From Bacteroides sp. MSB163 (lineage in GTDB: Bacteria > Bacteroidota > Bacteroidia > Bacteroidales > Bacteroidaceae): 64,000 nucleotides of DNA. The stretch covers positions 310,001 to 374,000 of the forward strand of contig NZ_CP143867.1 in NCBI RefSeq assembly GCF_036416795.1, in the 5' to 3' direction. Under the pieces are notes generated by a model. It was not told where the DNA came from. It saw nothing but the letters and a program-made list of their open reading frames with translations, and searched no databases. Every line of letters starts with the position of its first letter. Position 1 is the stretch's first letter. Shown in pieces: positions 1-8,146 of the stretch. A program made the position numbers and the translations under genes.

Positions 1-795
1 AACAACTCCAACATGAAGATTGTCATGGATAGGGAATGGCTAAATCCGCCAGCCGATGATCCTGATAATCCTGTATTTGAAGTAGTGGAACAAATGCCTG
101 AATTTCCGGATGGCGGCATGTCAGGCCTGATGCAATTTTTATCGAAAAACATCAGATATCCGGTAAATGCACAGAAAAATGGTACGCAAGGACGCGTTAC
201 TGTACAATTTGTTGTAAATGCAGACGGAAGCATCTCCAACATAGGGATTATCCGTGGAGTAGACCCGGAATTGGATGGTGAAGCGGTACGCGTTATCAGC
301 ACAATGCCAAATTGGAAGCCGGGTATGCAAAAAGGAAAAGCTGTACGGGTGAAATATACAGTTCCTGTCATGTTCCGCTTATCGGATGATGGTCAAAAAG
401 AGGAGTATAAGCCTATAGCTAAAATTGATGAAACTGTTGTCGTGGGATATGGTTCCAAACAAGTCCCTGCAGAGGAAGACCCGGTTTTTGAGGTGGTTGA
501 AAACATGCCTGAATTTCCCGGTGGTATGGGAGGACTGATGCAATATCTGTCTAAGAATATCAAATATCCGGTAGAGGCACAAAAAGCAGGAATCCAAGGA
601 CGAGTTATAATGCAAGTCATCATTGATAAGAACGGCAATGTAACCAATCCTAAAGTTACCCAGCCCGTAGACCCCTTATTGGATACAGAAGCAATTCGCG
701 TCACCGCAAGTATGCCTAAATGGAAACCCGGTACACAAAGAGGAATGCCGGTCAATGTAAAATATACATTCCCTATCGTATTCAGATTGCAATAA
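1..795 (+). CDS. TonB family protein, two tandem TonB C-terminal domains (5' end outside window)
   Basis: The reading frame is open to the window edge, so the true start lies upstream; an ATG at 13 is internal. Counting from that ATG, two homologous modules are visible, each beginning with FEVVE.MPEFP (about residues 22-32 and 158-168) and ending in a VKYT(V/F)P strand (about 113-118 and 248-253). Both contain the YP..AQK..QGRV core of TonB C-terminal domains. These domains normally couple inner-membrane energy to TonB-dependent receptors, but Bacteroidota also place them behind M56/BlaR1-type peptidases, so the missing N-terminus could be either. The linker between modules carries DETVVVGYGSKQ (residues 139-150), which resembles the plug-proximal motif of SusC receptors. 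Confidence 0.85.
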   Translation, partial: NNSNMKIVMDREWLNPPADDPDNPVFEVVEQMPEFPDGGMSGLMQFLSKNIRYPVNAQKNGTQGRVTVQFVVNADGSISNIGIIRGVDPELDGEAVRVISTMPNWKPGMQKGKAVRVKYTVPVMFRLSDDGQKEEYKPIAKIDETVVVGYGSKQVPAEEDPVFEVVENMPEFPGGMGGLMQYLSKNIKYPVEAQKAGIQGRVIMQVIIDKNGNVTNPKVTQPVDPLLDTEAIRVTASMPKWKPGTQRGMPVNVKYTFPIVFRLQ

Positions 796-838
796 AACAA
801 TCTCTTTTCAACATTAATTCTCTCTCACATAAAGATTA

Positions 839-892
839 TCTGCAATGTCCTACTCCTGATTTTTAACAGCACAATCAGGAGTAGGATGCAGA
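839..892. terminator. Bidirectional terminator hairpin between convergent genes
   Basis: Arms 848-861 and 873-886 are a perfect 14-bp inverted repeat. It is extended by a further 6 bp (839-844 with 887-892) across a 3-nt bulge. It lies between the stop of the TonB-type gene (plus) and the stop of mrp (minus), where a shared terminator is expected. Confidence 0.75.
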
Positions 893-899
893 TAACCAT

Positions 900-2000
900 T
901 TATTTATGCATCTTCACTACTTCCGTTGGTGCCATCTCCACATTCCGCTTATCTACCTGGCGAACCACGCTTGCCGCTAATTGCAGGAAAGCGCGTCCGG
1001 TCACGGTATTCTCGTCAAGTGCTACCGGAGTACCCTTATCTCCACTTTCGCAAATGCTTTGTACGATAGGAATTTGCCCCAACAAAGGCACATTCATTTC
1101 TTCCGCCAGATTCTTTGCACCTTCCTTTCCAAAGATATAGTATTTATTCTCCGGAAGTTCGGCAGGTGTAAACCAGGCCATATTCTCTACCAAACCGAGA
1201 ATAGGCACATTCACCTTATCATTGATAAACATGTTGATACCTTTGCGGGCATCTGCCAACGCCACAGCCTGCGGTGTGCTGACCACGATAGCTCCTGTCA
1301 GTGCCAATGTCTGAACCACTGTCAGGTGAATATCACTCGTTCCGGGAGGAAGGTCGATTAAGAAATAGTCAAGCTCTCCCCAATTCGCATCCCCTATCAG
1401 CTGTTTCAAGGCATTGCTTGCCATACCGCCACGCCACAACGTAGCCTGGTCAGGATCAACGAAGAAACCAATAGAAAGCAATTTGATACCATACTTCTCA
1501 ACTGGTACAATCAAATCACGACCGTCTACATGCTCAGCATAAGGACGCGCATCCTCCACCTGAAACATCTTCGGCATGGATGGTCCGAAAATATCGGCAT
1601 CCAACAAACCAACCTTATAGCCTAACTTCGCCAAAGATACCGCGAGGTTAGCAGCTACCGTTGACTTACCTACGCCACCCTTACCGGAAGAAACACCGAT
1701 AATATTCTTCACCTGAGACAGCAGCTTGCCTGGTTCGGGACGTGCCGCTTGTTTGCTTTCCGTAGTAATGGCTATTTCTACCTCATCAGATACATACGTA
1801 TGAATAGCCGTTTCCGCCGCCTTTATTACAGATTTCATGAAAGGATCGGTCGGTTTCTCAAATATCAGTGAGAAACTAACTTTCATCCCATCAATACGTA
1901 AATTATCGGCAACCATTTCCGCCTCAACCAGATTCTTTCCGGTACCGGGATATCGCACTGTGGCCAGTGCATCTAAAATTAGTTTAGGATAAAGTGTCAT
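900..2000 (-). CDS. mrp: Mrp/ApbC/NBP35-type P-loop ATPase, iron-sulfur cluster carrier
   Basis: This 366-residue protein has an N-terminal MIP18/DUF59-like domain (about 1-80) and a ParA/MinD-type ATPase with the deviant Walker A SGKGGVGKST (residues 105-114) followed by DADIFGPSMP. Family members bind and transfer [4Fe-4S] clusters to apo-proteins in the cytoplasm. The C-terminal CxxC motif that ligates the cluster in Mrp/ApbC is absent: the stretch after GLVENMAWF reads TPAELPENKYYIFG with no cysteines. It is the last gene of a same-strand set ilvE-trmB-mrp (gaps of 3 and 9 bp), followed by a strong hairpin. Family assignment is secure; the cluster-binding mode is not. Confidence 0.93.
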   Translation of the reverse strand: MTLYPKLILDALATVRYPGTGKNLVEAEMVADNLRIDGMKVSFSLIFEKPTDPFMKSVIKAAETAIHTYVSDEVEIAITTESKQAARPEPGKLLSQVKNIIGVSSGKGGVGKSTVAANLAVSLAKLGYKVGLLDADIFGPSMPKMFQVEDARPYAEHVDGRDLIVPVEKYGIKLLSIGFFVDPDQATLWRGGMASNALKQLIGDANWGELDYFLIDLPPGTSDIHLTVVQTLALTGAIVVSTPQAVALADARKGINMFINDKVNVPILGLVENMAWFTPAELPENKYYIFGKEGAKNLAEEMNVPLLGQIPIVQSICESGDKGTPVALDENTVTGRAFLQLAASVVRQVDKRNVEMAPTEVVKMHK

Positions 2001-2009
2001 TACTTTTTT

Positions 2010-2768
2010 TTATTTTGAAGTTTGCAGCCCGCTCCGCTTACTGCGGTTATAACTGCGATACTCATCTAACTCTATTTCCACATCGGGTTCGTGCAGTTCA
2101 CCTTCCTTCGGCAGATGGAACTTGATATACTTGATGTTCAATCCACGGTCCAACCACTGTTGCTCGTAATAGGTTTTGATGCTGAGAATTTCATCAGCCA
2201 TGCCGGAGTGATACAGATCTTCTGTCAGCACATCCACCGGAAGATGATTTTCCTCGATCATGCAACGGGTATAAGTGAACATAAAGTTACTATCTGTCTT
2301 GAGATGAACAATACCATCCGGTCTTAGGAATTTACGATAACGTTCCATGAAATAAGTAGAAGTAAGGCGCTTGGTAGCTTTCTTCATCTGTGGATCGGAG
2401 AAAGTCAACCAGATTTCACTCACTTCATTTTCCGAGAAAAAGCGGTCGATTATTTCAATGTTCGTACGCAAAAAGGCAACATTCTTCATGCCTGCCTGTA
2501 ATGACTCCGTAGCACCGGACCACATACGGGAACCTTTAATATCCACTCCGATAAAATTCTTATCAGGAAACAATCGTCCCAGCCCGACGGTATATTCACC
2601 ACGTCCGCAACCTAATTCCAAAACAATGGGACGGTCATTCCCGAAGAATGACTCGTTCCATTTTCCTTTCATCTCAAAGGGCACGTTATCTACTGCTGAA
2701 TAAGGATATTCGAACACATGCGGATAACTTGCCATATCGGCAAACTTCGCTAACTTACCTTTGCTCAT
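2010..2768 (-). CDS. trmB: tRNA (guanine-N7-)-methyltransferase
   Basis: This 252-residue protein has the class I SAM-binding motif VLELGCGRGEYTVGL followed by FIGVDIKG. The TrmB signature region FSDPQMKKATKRL takes the place of the usual FPDPWPKKRHHKRR. It should methylate N7 of G46 in the tRNA variable loop. The gene sits 3 bp downstream of ilvE and 9 bp upstream of mrp on the same strand, so co-transcription is likely. Length fits the family. Confidence 0.93.
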   Translation of the reverse strand: MSKGKLAKFADMASYPHVFEYPYSAVDNVPFEMKGKWNESFFGNDRPIVLELGCGRGEYTVGLGRLFPDKNFIGVDIKGSRMWSGATESLQAGMKNVAFLRTNIEIIDRFFSENEVSEIWLTFSDPQMKKATKRLTSTYFMERYRKFLRPDGIVHLKTDSNFMFTYTRCMIEENHLPVDVLTEDLYHSGMADEILSIKTYYEQQWLDRGLNIKYIKFHLPKEGELHEPDVEIELDEYRSYNRSKRSGLQTSK

Positions 2769-2771
2769 GCG

Positions 2772-3791
2772 TTATTCCACAATGGTTACCCAGCCATGCG
2801 TGTCAGGTTCGTCACCATATTGGATTCCACGCAGCTTGTTGTACAACTTAGTGCAGATAGGTCCCGGTTTACCATCTTTGGCTATCACATAAGAATGTCC
2901 ATTCTCAGGGTCATCAATGCGTTCAATCGGGCTGATAACAGCAGCAGTTCCGCAAGCACCGGCTTCTTCAAAAGTCGTAAGTTCTTCTTCAGCCACCGGA
3001 CGGCGTTCTACCTTCATACCCATGTCTTCGGCCAACTGCATCAAGCTCTTATTGGTAATGGATGGCAGAATGGAAGTAGACAGAGGTGTAATATAAGTAT
3101 TATCTTTTATTCCAAAGAAGTTGGCAGCGCCACACTCGTCAATGTATTTCTTCTCCTTTGCATCCAGATAGAATTCTGCAGAATAACCGGCAGCATGAGC
3201 TTCCTGACTGGCACGCAAACTGGCAGCATAATTACCGCCAACCTTATAAATACCAGTTCCAAGCGGAGCAGCACGGTCATACTTACGTGTAATGACATAG
3301 GGAGTAGCAGCAAAACCGCCTTTAAAGTACGGACCTACCGGAGTAACAAATATCAGGAACATATATTCATTGGAAGGACGTACCCCCACCTGTGCTCCGG
3401 TTCCAATCAGCAACGGACGGATATAAAGGGAAGCACCGCTCTCATAAGGCGGGATAAAGCGTTCGTTCATTTTCACCGCTGTCAGCACAGCTTCTTTGAA
3501 ACGTTCTGTCGGCAGTTCTGCCATCATGATGCCACGACACGTAGACTGCAAGCGGGCAGCATTCTCTTCCAAACGGAAAATACGCACCTTACCATCTTTG
3601 CCACGGAATGCCTTTAAGCCTTCAAACGCTTCCTGTCCATAATGCAGACAGGTAGCTGCCATGTGCAGATTGATAAGTTCGCTACTGCTGATTTCAAGTT
3701 TTCCCCACTCACCTTCGCGGAAATTAATTCTCACATTGTAATCTGTCTTCATGTATCCGAATGACAGATTAGACCAATCTATTTCTTTCAT
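2772..3791 (-). CDS. ilvE: Branched-chain amino acid aminotransferase
   Basis: This 339-residue fold-type IV PLP enzyme carries the internal-aldimine lysine in GIYKVGGNYAAS (K183), and GQEAFEGLKAFRG near residue 52 is typical of BCAT class II enzymes. It interconverts leucine, isoleucine and valine with their 2-oxo acids in the cytoplasm. A TAAATTTG box (minus strand, 3832-3839) lies about 40 bp upstream of the ATG and may start an ilvE-trmB-mrp transcript separate from xseAB. Confidence 0.95.
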   Translation of the reverse strand: MKEIDWSNLSFGYMKTDYNVRINFREGEWGKLEISSSELINLHMAATCLHYGQEAFEGLKAFRGKDGKVRIFRLEENAARLQSTCRGIMMAELPTERFKEAVLTAVKMNERFIPPYESGASLYIRPLLIGTGAQVGVRPSNEYMFLIFVTPVGPYFKGGFAATPYVITRKYDRAAPLGTGIYKVGGNYAASLRASQEAHAAGYSAEFYLDAKEKKYIDECGAANFFGIKDNTYITPLSTSILPSITNKSLMQLAEDMGMKVERRPVAEEELTTFEEAGACGTAAVISPIERIDDPENGHSYVIAKDGKPGPICTKLYNKLRGIQYGDEPDTHGWVTIVE

Positions 3792-3831
3792 ATCTCAAAG
3801 TATTAGTAATCTCATTACGTACATTCTGCAA

Positions 3832-3839
3832 CAAATTTA
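3832..3839 (-). promoter_or_regulatory. Candidate -7 promoter box upstream of ilvE
   Basis: On the minus strand the octamer TAAATTTG matches the Bacteroides -7 consensus TAnnTTTG, about 40 bp before the ilvE start. No convincing -33 TTG was found at the expected spacing, so this is a motif match only. Confidence 0.4.
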
Positions 3840-3843
3840 GTCT

Positions 3844-4059
3844 TTATTCTTCACTTTCCCGCTTCTCCGACAGTAATTTTTCGATTTCCTTGTCAGCTTT
3901 GGTCAATTTATCGCTGCAAAACGCAATAATCTCATTCGCTTCCTTTATTTTTTCGGCAAGCGCATCAATTTCCAATTCATTATTGTCTATTTGACGGACA
4001 ATCTTCTCCAAGCGCTCCATGGCTTGGGAATAGGTTTCTTTTTTCTTTGAAGTAGGCAT
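3844..4059 (-). CDS. xseB: Exodeoxyribonuclease VII small subunit
   Basis: This 71-residue protein has the small-subunit pattern YSQAMERLEKIVRQIDNNEL followed by a long acidic/basic helix. It forms the XseA-XseB complex that degrades single-stranded DNA into oligonucleotides during repair. It starts 8 bp after xseA. An alternative identity is very unlikely given the adjacent large subunit. Confidence 0.93.
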   Translation of the reverse strand: MPTSKKKETYSQAMERLEKIVRQIDNNELEIDALAEKIKEANEIIAFCSDKLTKADKEIEKLLSEKRESEE

Positions 4060-4067
4060 AGGAGTAT

Positions 4068-5306
4068 TTATGATTTATGAATTACGATTGAGGTTGCTTC
4101 GCCCCGGTAAAAACGGGTGAGTATTTCATCATTCTCATTCAGAGAAGCGGCATCTTTTACAGCTTTTCCATCTTTCAGAGTGATGCTATAGCCACGGGCA
4201 AGCATCTTTTCGGGTGAAGCATCAGTCAAGCGTTGCTGTAACAGTTCCAGACGATGACGTTGGCGCGAAAGGGAAGACGTAACTGCCTGGGAAATATCTC
4301 TCCGGGCAGCCAGCAGAGTCAACTTAGCATCAGAGATACGGCGTACAACGGCAGAGGGAATACGGTTCCTGTATAAATTCAATTTACGATGCTCTTCCGT
4401 CAGACGGGAAAGGACGCTTTCGTGTAAACGGCTGGCAAGAACTTCCAGCCCATCGGCAGCAAGATCCATACAATCAATAAGATATTCGGCAGCGGCTGTC
4501 GGAGTTTTCACACGAGTGTGCGCCACGGAATCGAGCACTGTATCATCTCTTTCATGTCCTATTCCGGTAATTATGGGCAGCGGGAATTGGGCACACGCGG
4601 CAGCAAGCAAATACGTATCAAAACCGGAAAGATCGGAAGTAGCTCCACCTCCACGGATGATGACTACGGCATCAAAATCATTCTGACGATTTAAAATAAG
4701 ATCCAAAGCTGACAATACGGACTCTTCTACACGGTCGCCTTGCATCAAAGCAGGAAATAGCTCCGTATAGAAGAAAAAGCCACGGGGATTATTCTGCAAC
4801 TGATGGCAAAAATCACCATAACCGGCAGCCGTAGGGGAAGAAATTACGGCAATACGTTGCGGTAAATCGGGCATATCCAACTCTTTATTCAAAGTAAGCA
4901 CACCTTCTTCTTCCAGTTGCTTCAGTATTTCCCGACGACGACGTGCCATATCTCCTAACGTATAAGTAGGATCGATATCCTGCACAGTCAGACTATAGCC
5001 ATAAAGCTCGTGAAAGCTAACAGTAACCTGAACCAGCACCTTAATACCGGAAACAAAAGCCTGCCCTGTTGCTTCTTCGAAATAAGGTTTCAGCAGCCGA
5101 TAGACATTCGACCAGATAGTACCGCGAGCCTTTGCAACCAAACCATTGCTACGGGGGTCTTTCTGAATAAATTCCAGATAGCAATGCCCGGTACTGTTCG
5201 TTCGCACATCACTCAACTCTGCCTGTACCCAATATTCATCAGGCAGGCATTGTTCAAGACTGCGGCGCACCAAAGCATTAAGTTCCAGTAAAGATAACGC
5301 TTCCAT
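4068..5306 (-). CDS. xseA: Exodeoxyribonuclease VII large subunit
   Basis: This 412-residue protein has an N-terminal OB-fold (about 1-105, VQAELSD..TNSTGHCYLEF) followed by the nuclease domain with RIAVISSPTAAGYGDF and the conserved VVIIRGGGATSDLSGFD stretch (about residues 215-232). A C-terminal coiled-coil region binds the small subunits. It is the catalytic subunit of ExoVII, with xseB immediately downstream. Confidence 0.95.
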   Translation of the reverse strand: MEALSLLELNALVRRSLEQCLPDEYWVQAELSDVRTNSTGHCYLEFIQKDPRSNGLVAKARGTIWSNVYRLLKPYFEEATGQAFVSGIKVLVQVTVSFHELYGYSLTVQDIDPTYTLGDMARRRREILKQLEEEGVLTLNKELDMPDLPQRIAVISSPTAAGYGDFCHQLQNNPRGFFFYTELFPALMQGDRVEESVLSALDLILNRQNDFDAVVIIRGGGATSDLSGFDTYLLAAACAQFPLPIITGIGHERDDTVLDSVAHTRVKTPTAAAEYLIDCMDLAADGLEVLASRLHESVLSRLTEEHRKLNLYRNRIPSAVVRRISDAKLTLLAARRDISQAVTSSLSRQRHRLELLQQRLTDASPEKMLARGYSITLKDGKAVKDAASLNENDEILTRFYRGEATSIVIHKS

Positions 5307-5312
5307 ATTGTT

Positions 5313-5370
5313 CAGCTACGAGTGACAAGCCACCAGCTACAAGTGACGAACTACGAGTAGCAGCTTGTAA
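5313..5370. repeat. Degenerate CTACGAG/AGTGAC short repeats between xseA and the subtilase gene
   Basis: The 68-bp spacer contains serial variants of AGCTAC(G/A)AGTGAC (near 5313, 5334 and 5350) and ends in CAGCTTGTA, giving local direct and partly inverted repetition. It has no coding potential. It may be a decayed intergenic repeat; function unknown. Confidence 0.5.
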
Positions 5371-5374
5371 TCAG

Positions 5375-6745
5375 TTATTTATTATTTGATTTATAATCAT
5401 TGTATGCCTTCCACATATCAGGTACTCCATATCCGTAGATATTATCCGGGAAACCGGCACGGTCACCGGATCGGCGCACCAACTCAATCACTTCTTTTGC
5501 CGTCAACGTCGGGCAAGCCTGCCACAAACAAGTCACCATACCGCACATGATAGGTGAAGAAAAAGAAGTACCGTTAGCCCGTCCCTGATTACCATCCGTA
5601 CGGATCACATCCGATCCAACCCCTACCGCAACCACATCCGGCTTCACACGATGATCCGCTGTATTACCTACGGAAGAAAAAGTAGCCAGCACAGCTCTCT
5701 TGTCAATCGCTCCTACCGTCAACACATTATCAGCATCTCCCGGAGGAGTGATCTTTTTCCAGGAACCCGCACCGGAGTTGCCGGCACTGCACACCAGTAT
5801 CATTCCTTTATCTGCAATATGGGAAGCCTGGCGTGACATCAATGCATGACGTCCATCCAGATCGCGATATTTATAATTCTTCGATTTATCATCAAACGAG
5901 TAGTATCCCAAAGATGTATTGATTACATCCACTCCCACACTATCGGCAAATTCAACCGCAGCCGACCAATAATCCTGTTCTACCAGGTGTTCCGAATATT
6001 CATCCTCACTGCGAAGCAACCAGAAAGAAGCTTCGGGCGCCGTACCCGTCATAATATCAGGTCGGTTCATACCTATACAGGACAGTACGCTCATCCCATG
6101 GCTGCTTTCCGCAAAGATATCAGCCTGTTGGTTTACAAAATCCTTTGTACCGAGAATACGGATATTCTGCATAGCAGTAATCTTATCGACATTATGGAAT
6201 CCGGCATCAATAACCGCAATTGTCATACCCTGCCCTTTGAAACCCGCTTCGTGTAATTTGTCACCGTTGCTCATCTGAATCTGAGTGATAGCACGTCCGT
6301 AAATGCTATCCGGATGTATCGTTGGTTGATTTAGTACAGAATCACGTTCCGTTGCCATTGATGGTTTGCCAGCACCGGGAGAAATCCAGACCTTCTCTGT
6401 TGAAAGCACAAAAGGCAGTGCCGCTATGCGATCAATCAGAGTCGTATCGTTACATGACACCGTTACAAAATTGTTCCATTTTCCGACCACCACAATATTA
6501 ACCCCCTGCTTACGAATCTCATCTATATATTTGTGGCAAACCGGGAGATCTGTAGAATCAATGGGAAGATTCTGCTTCTTGCGACGTTCAATCGCTTTTT
6601 CAGACAGGAATTTTTCCGGCTGTTTCAATGAATACTCTGTGGCGGCCTTGTCTTTCAGGCTAATACGATACTTCAAGGTATCTTGCTGCGCCGATACTCC
6701 TGCCACTAAGAGGGCGAAAGCTAAAAAGGAAAACAGTTTTCTCAT
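5375..6745 (-). CDS. Secreted S8 family (subtilisin-like) serine protease
   Basis: This 456-residue protein starts at ATG 6745 (an in-frame GTG two codons earlier is less likely). An N-terminal signal peptide ends near VSAQQ. The catalytic triad is visible: Asp in AVIDAGFHN (about 180), His in SSHGMSVLS (about 216) and Ser in NGTSFSSP (about 394), with the oxyanion Asn in CSAGNSG. Residues between the signal and the catalytic domain look like an I9-type propeptide. It is likely exported to the periplasm or surface. It lies between the AlbA_2-type gene and xseA on the same strand; no functional link to them is evident. Confidence 0.9.
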   Translation of the reverse strand: MRKLFSFLAFALLVAGVSAQQDTLKYRISLKDKAATEYSLKQPEKFLSEKAIERRKKQNLPIDSTDLPVCHKYIDEIRKQGVNIVVVGKWNNFVTVSCNDTTLIDRIAALPFVLSTEKVWISPGAGKPSMATERDSVLNQPTIHPDSIYGRAITQIQMSNGDKLHEAGFKGQGMTIAVIDAGFHNVDKITAMQNIRILGTKDFVNQQADIFAESSHGMSVLSCIGMNRPDIMTGTAPEASFWLLRSEDEYSEHLVEQDYWSAAVEFADSVGVDVINTSLGYYSFDDKSKNYKYRDLDGRHALMSRQASHIADKGMILVCSAGNSGAGSWKKITPPGDADNVLTVGAIDKRAVLATFSSVGNTADHRVKPDVVAVGVGSDVIRTDGNQGRANGTSFSSPIMCGMVTCLWQACPTLTAKEVIELVRRSGDRAGFPDNIYGYGVPDMWKAYNDYKSNNK

Positions 6746-6777
6746 TATCACTTATGTCTATTATTTCATTTTTGACT

Positions 6778-8142
6778 TTATTTGACTAACAAATATTTTT
6801 GTTCCGGGTGATTGGGCTTCTGCGGATATTTCAGTTTTAGAATTCCTTGTTCCAGCAATGGTAGCAGATAGGCTTTTCTGAAATGTACCCTATTTTTAAA
6901 ACCAAGTTCTTCCTGCAAGGAAATTGCCGTATATTCATCAGCCTTCGTATACAATGAATAGAATGTTTCCATAAGGTCTTGGGTTTTGAAAACCTGAAGA
7001 GCTTGAGTGGTAGCTTGAGTGGCAGCTTGAGTGGTAGCTTGTTTCCTTGGCATCGTAACCCAAAGCCCGCCCATAGAAAAGTCAAACGAAGGTTGCTCAA
7101 GCTCTGCCAACTGAAACCCTGTTACTATTTTGTTTATACCTCTTCCCCATGCTTCTATAAAACCCGCCTTAAAAAAGATATCAGCAATGTTCTTGTTGTA
7201 AGGTCGCGACGGATGCTTTTCCAAGAACATTTCTATCGTCAAGTCTTCGGGAAGGCAGCCTTCATTCCACAGCATAAGTTTATCTTCATATACACTTAAT
7301 TGTATAGGAGCACCCGTATAGTCTTTATGAATGATTGCGTTAAAAATAGCTTCGCACAATGCTTCTTCCGGTATTTCTAACTCTTCAATCCTTTGCAACC
7401 CTTCATACCGGATATAAGAACGTAAATATTTAGACTTCAATAAAGACATGACTTTATCACCCATTTGCAGAATATTTCCTTCTACAATATCCTGAAATAA
7501 CAATTCAGAATCATCCTCTCCAAATCTCCCTATTTTAAATTGCACCATTGGAAAAAAGCGGGAAGGTGTCTTTGCAAAAAGCAATAACGCCGCATTCTTT
7601 AGTCTCCCATTATCAGCCAATAATCCCAGATTTAAGAAAGTAGAATGAATATCATCATACTCTAAATTACCCGGAAGGCGCCCGGATACCGAAGCCTTTT
7701 TAAAAAAATAGTCAACCGCCTCTCTATTTATATCCTCAAATGTAGCCCAATCACAAGGAAAGTCATCCCATGTGCGCCCTAAGCGCTTCAATAAGAAGTT
7801 CTGCAAAGCATATCCCTTCAACTCTTGTTTTGTACTACCACTACGATAATGATAAGTACCTTTATAAGAAATAGGAACATTCGACGGATAAACCGATATT
7901 TCTATGTATTCCAGCTCATCCTTACGCAATAGATTCACATCAGCAACATTCCCCAGAAAATTCACAATTTTATTGGGAATATCCTCCAATAACCTTTTTG
8001 TATCAGACGTTCCAACCACCTGACCACTATCGGAGACCCCTATATAGATTTTCCCTCCCGAAGCATTGGCAAAGCCACATATCCATTTCAGATATTCGTC
8101 ACGCCAACTTTGCTTATATTCTATGTTCTGACTTTCTGCCAT
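6778..8142 (-). CDS. Schlafen/AlbA_2-type ATP-binding protein (putative transcriptional regulator)
   Basis: This 454-residue protein uses ATG 8142; the TTG 21 bp earlier would overlap mnmA. The N-terminal AlbA_2 domain (about 1-115) begins ESQNIEYKQSWRDEYLKW and contains ANASGGKIYIGV. A GHKL-like C-terminal ATPase region follows with ALCEAIFNAIIHKDY (about 260-275) and GFIEAWGRGINKI. A Thr/Gln/Ala linker (ATTQAATQATTQA) encoded by 12-bp tandem repeats separates this from a C-terminal winged-helix-like end. Such proteins are annotated as DNA-binding or RNA-processing regulators; the target here is unknown. The gene starts 4 bp after mnmA, so they are probably co-transcribed. Confidence 0.8.
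   Translation of the reverse strand: MAESQNIEYKQSWRDEYLKWICGFANASGGKIYIGVSDSGQVVGTSDTKRLLEDIPNKIVNFLGNVADVNLLRKDELEYIEISVYPSNVPISYKGTYHYRSGSTKQELKGYALQNFLLKRLGRTWDDFPCDWATFEDINREAVDYFFKKASVSGRLPGNLEYDDIHSTFLNLGLLADNGRLKNAALLLFAKTPSRFFPMVQFKIGRFGEDDSELLFQDIVEGNILQMGDKVMSLLKSKYLRSYIRYEGLQRIEELEIPEEALCEAIFNAIIHKDYTGAPIQLSVYEDKLMLWNEGCLPEDLTIEMFLEKHPSRPYNKNIADIFFKAGFIEAWGRGINKIVTGFQLAELEQPSFDFSMGGLWVTMPRKQATTQAATQATTQALQVFKTQDLMETFYSLYTKADEYTAISLQEELGFKNRVHFRKAYLLPLLEQGILKLKYPQKPNHPEQKYLLVK
7000..7041. repeat. 12-bp tandem repeat (3.5 copies) inside the AlbA_2-type gene
   Basis: AGCTTGAGTGGT/C repeats at 7000, 7012 and 7024, with a half unit at 7036. The unit is a multiple of three, so copy-number change would lengthen or shorten the TTQA linker without breaking the frame. 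Confidence 0.9.
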
Positions 8143-8146
8143 AATT

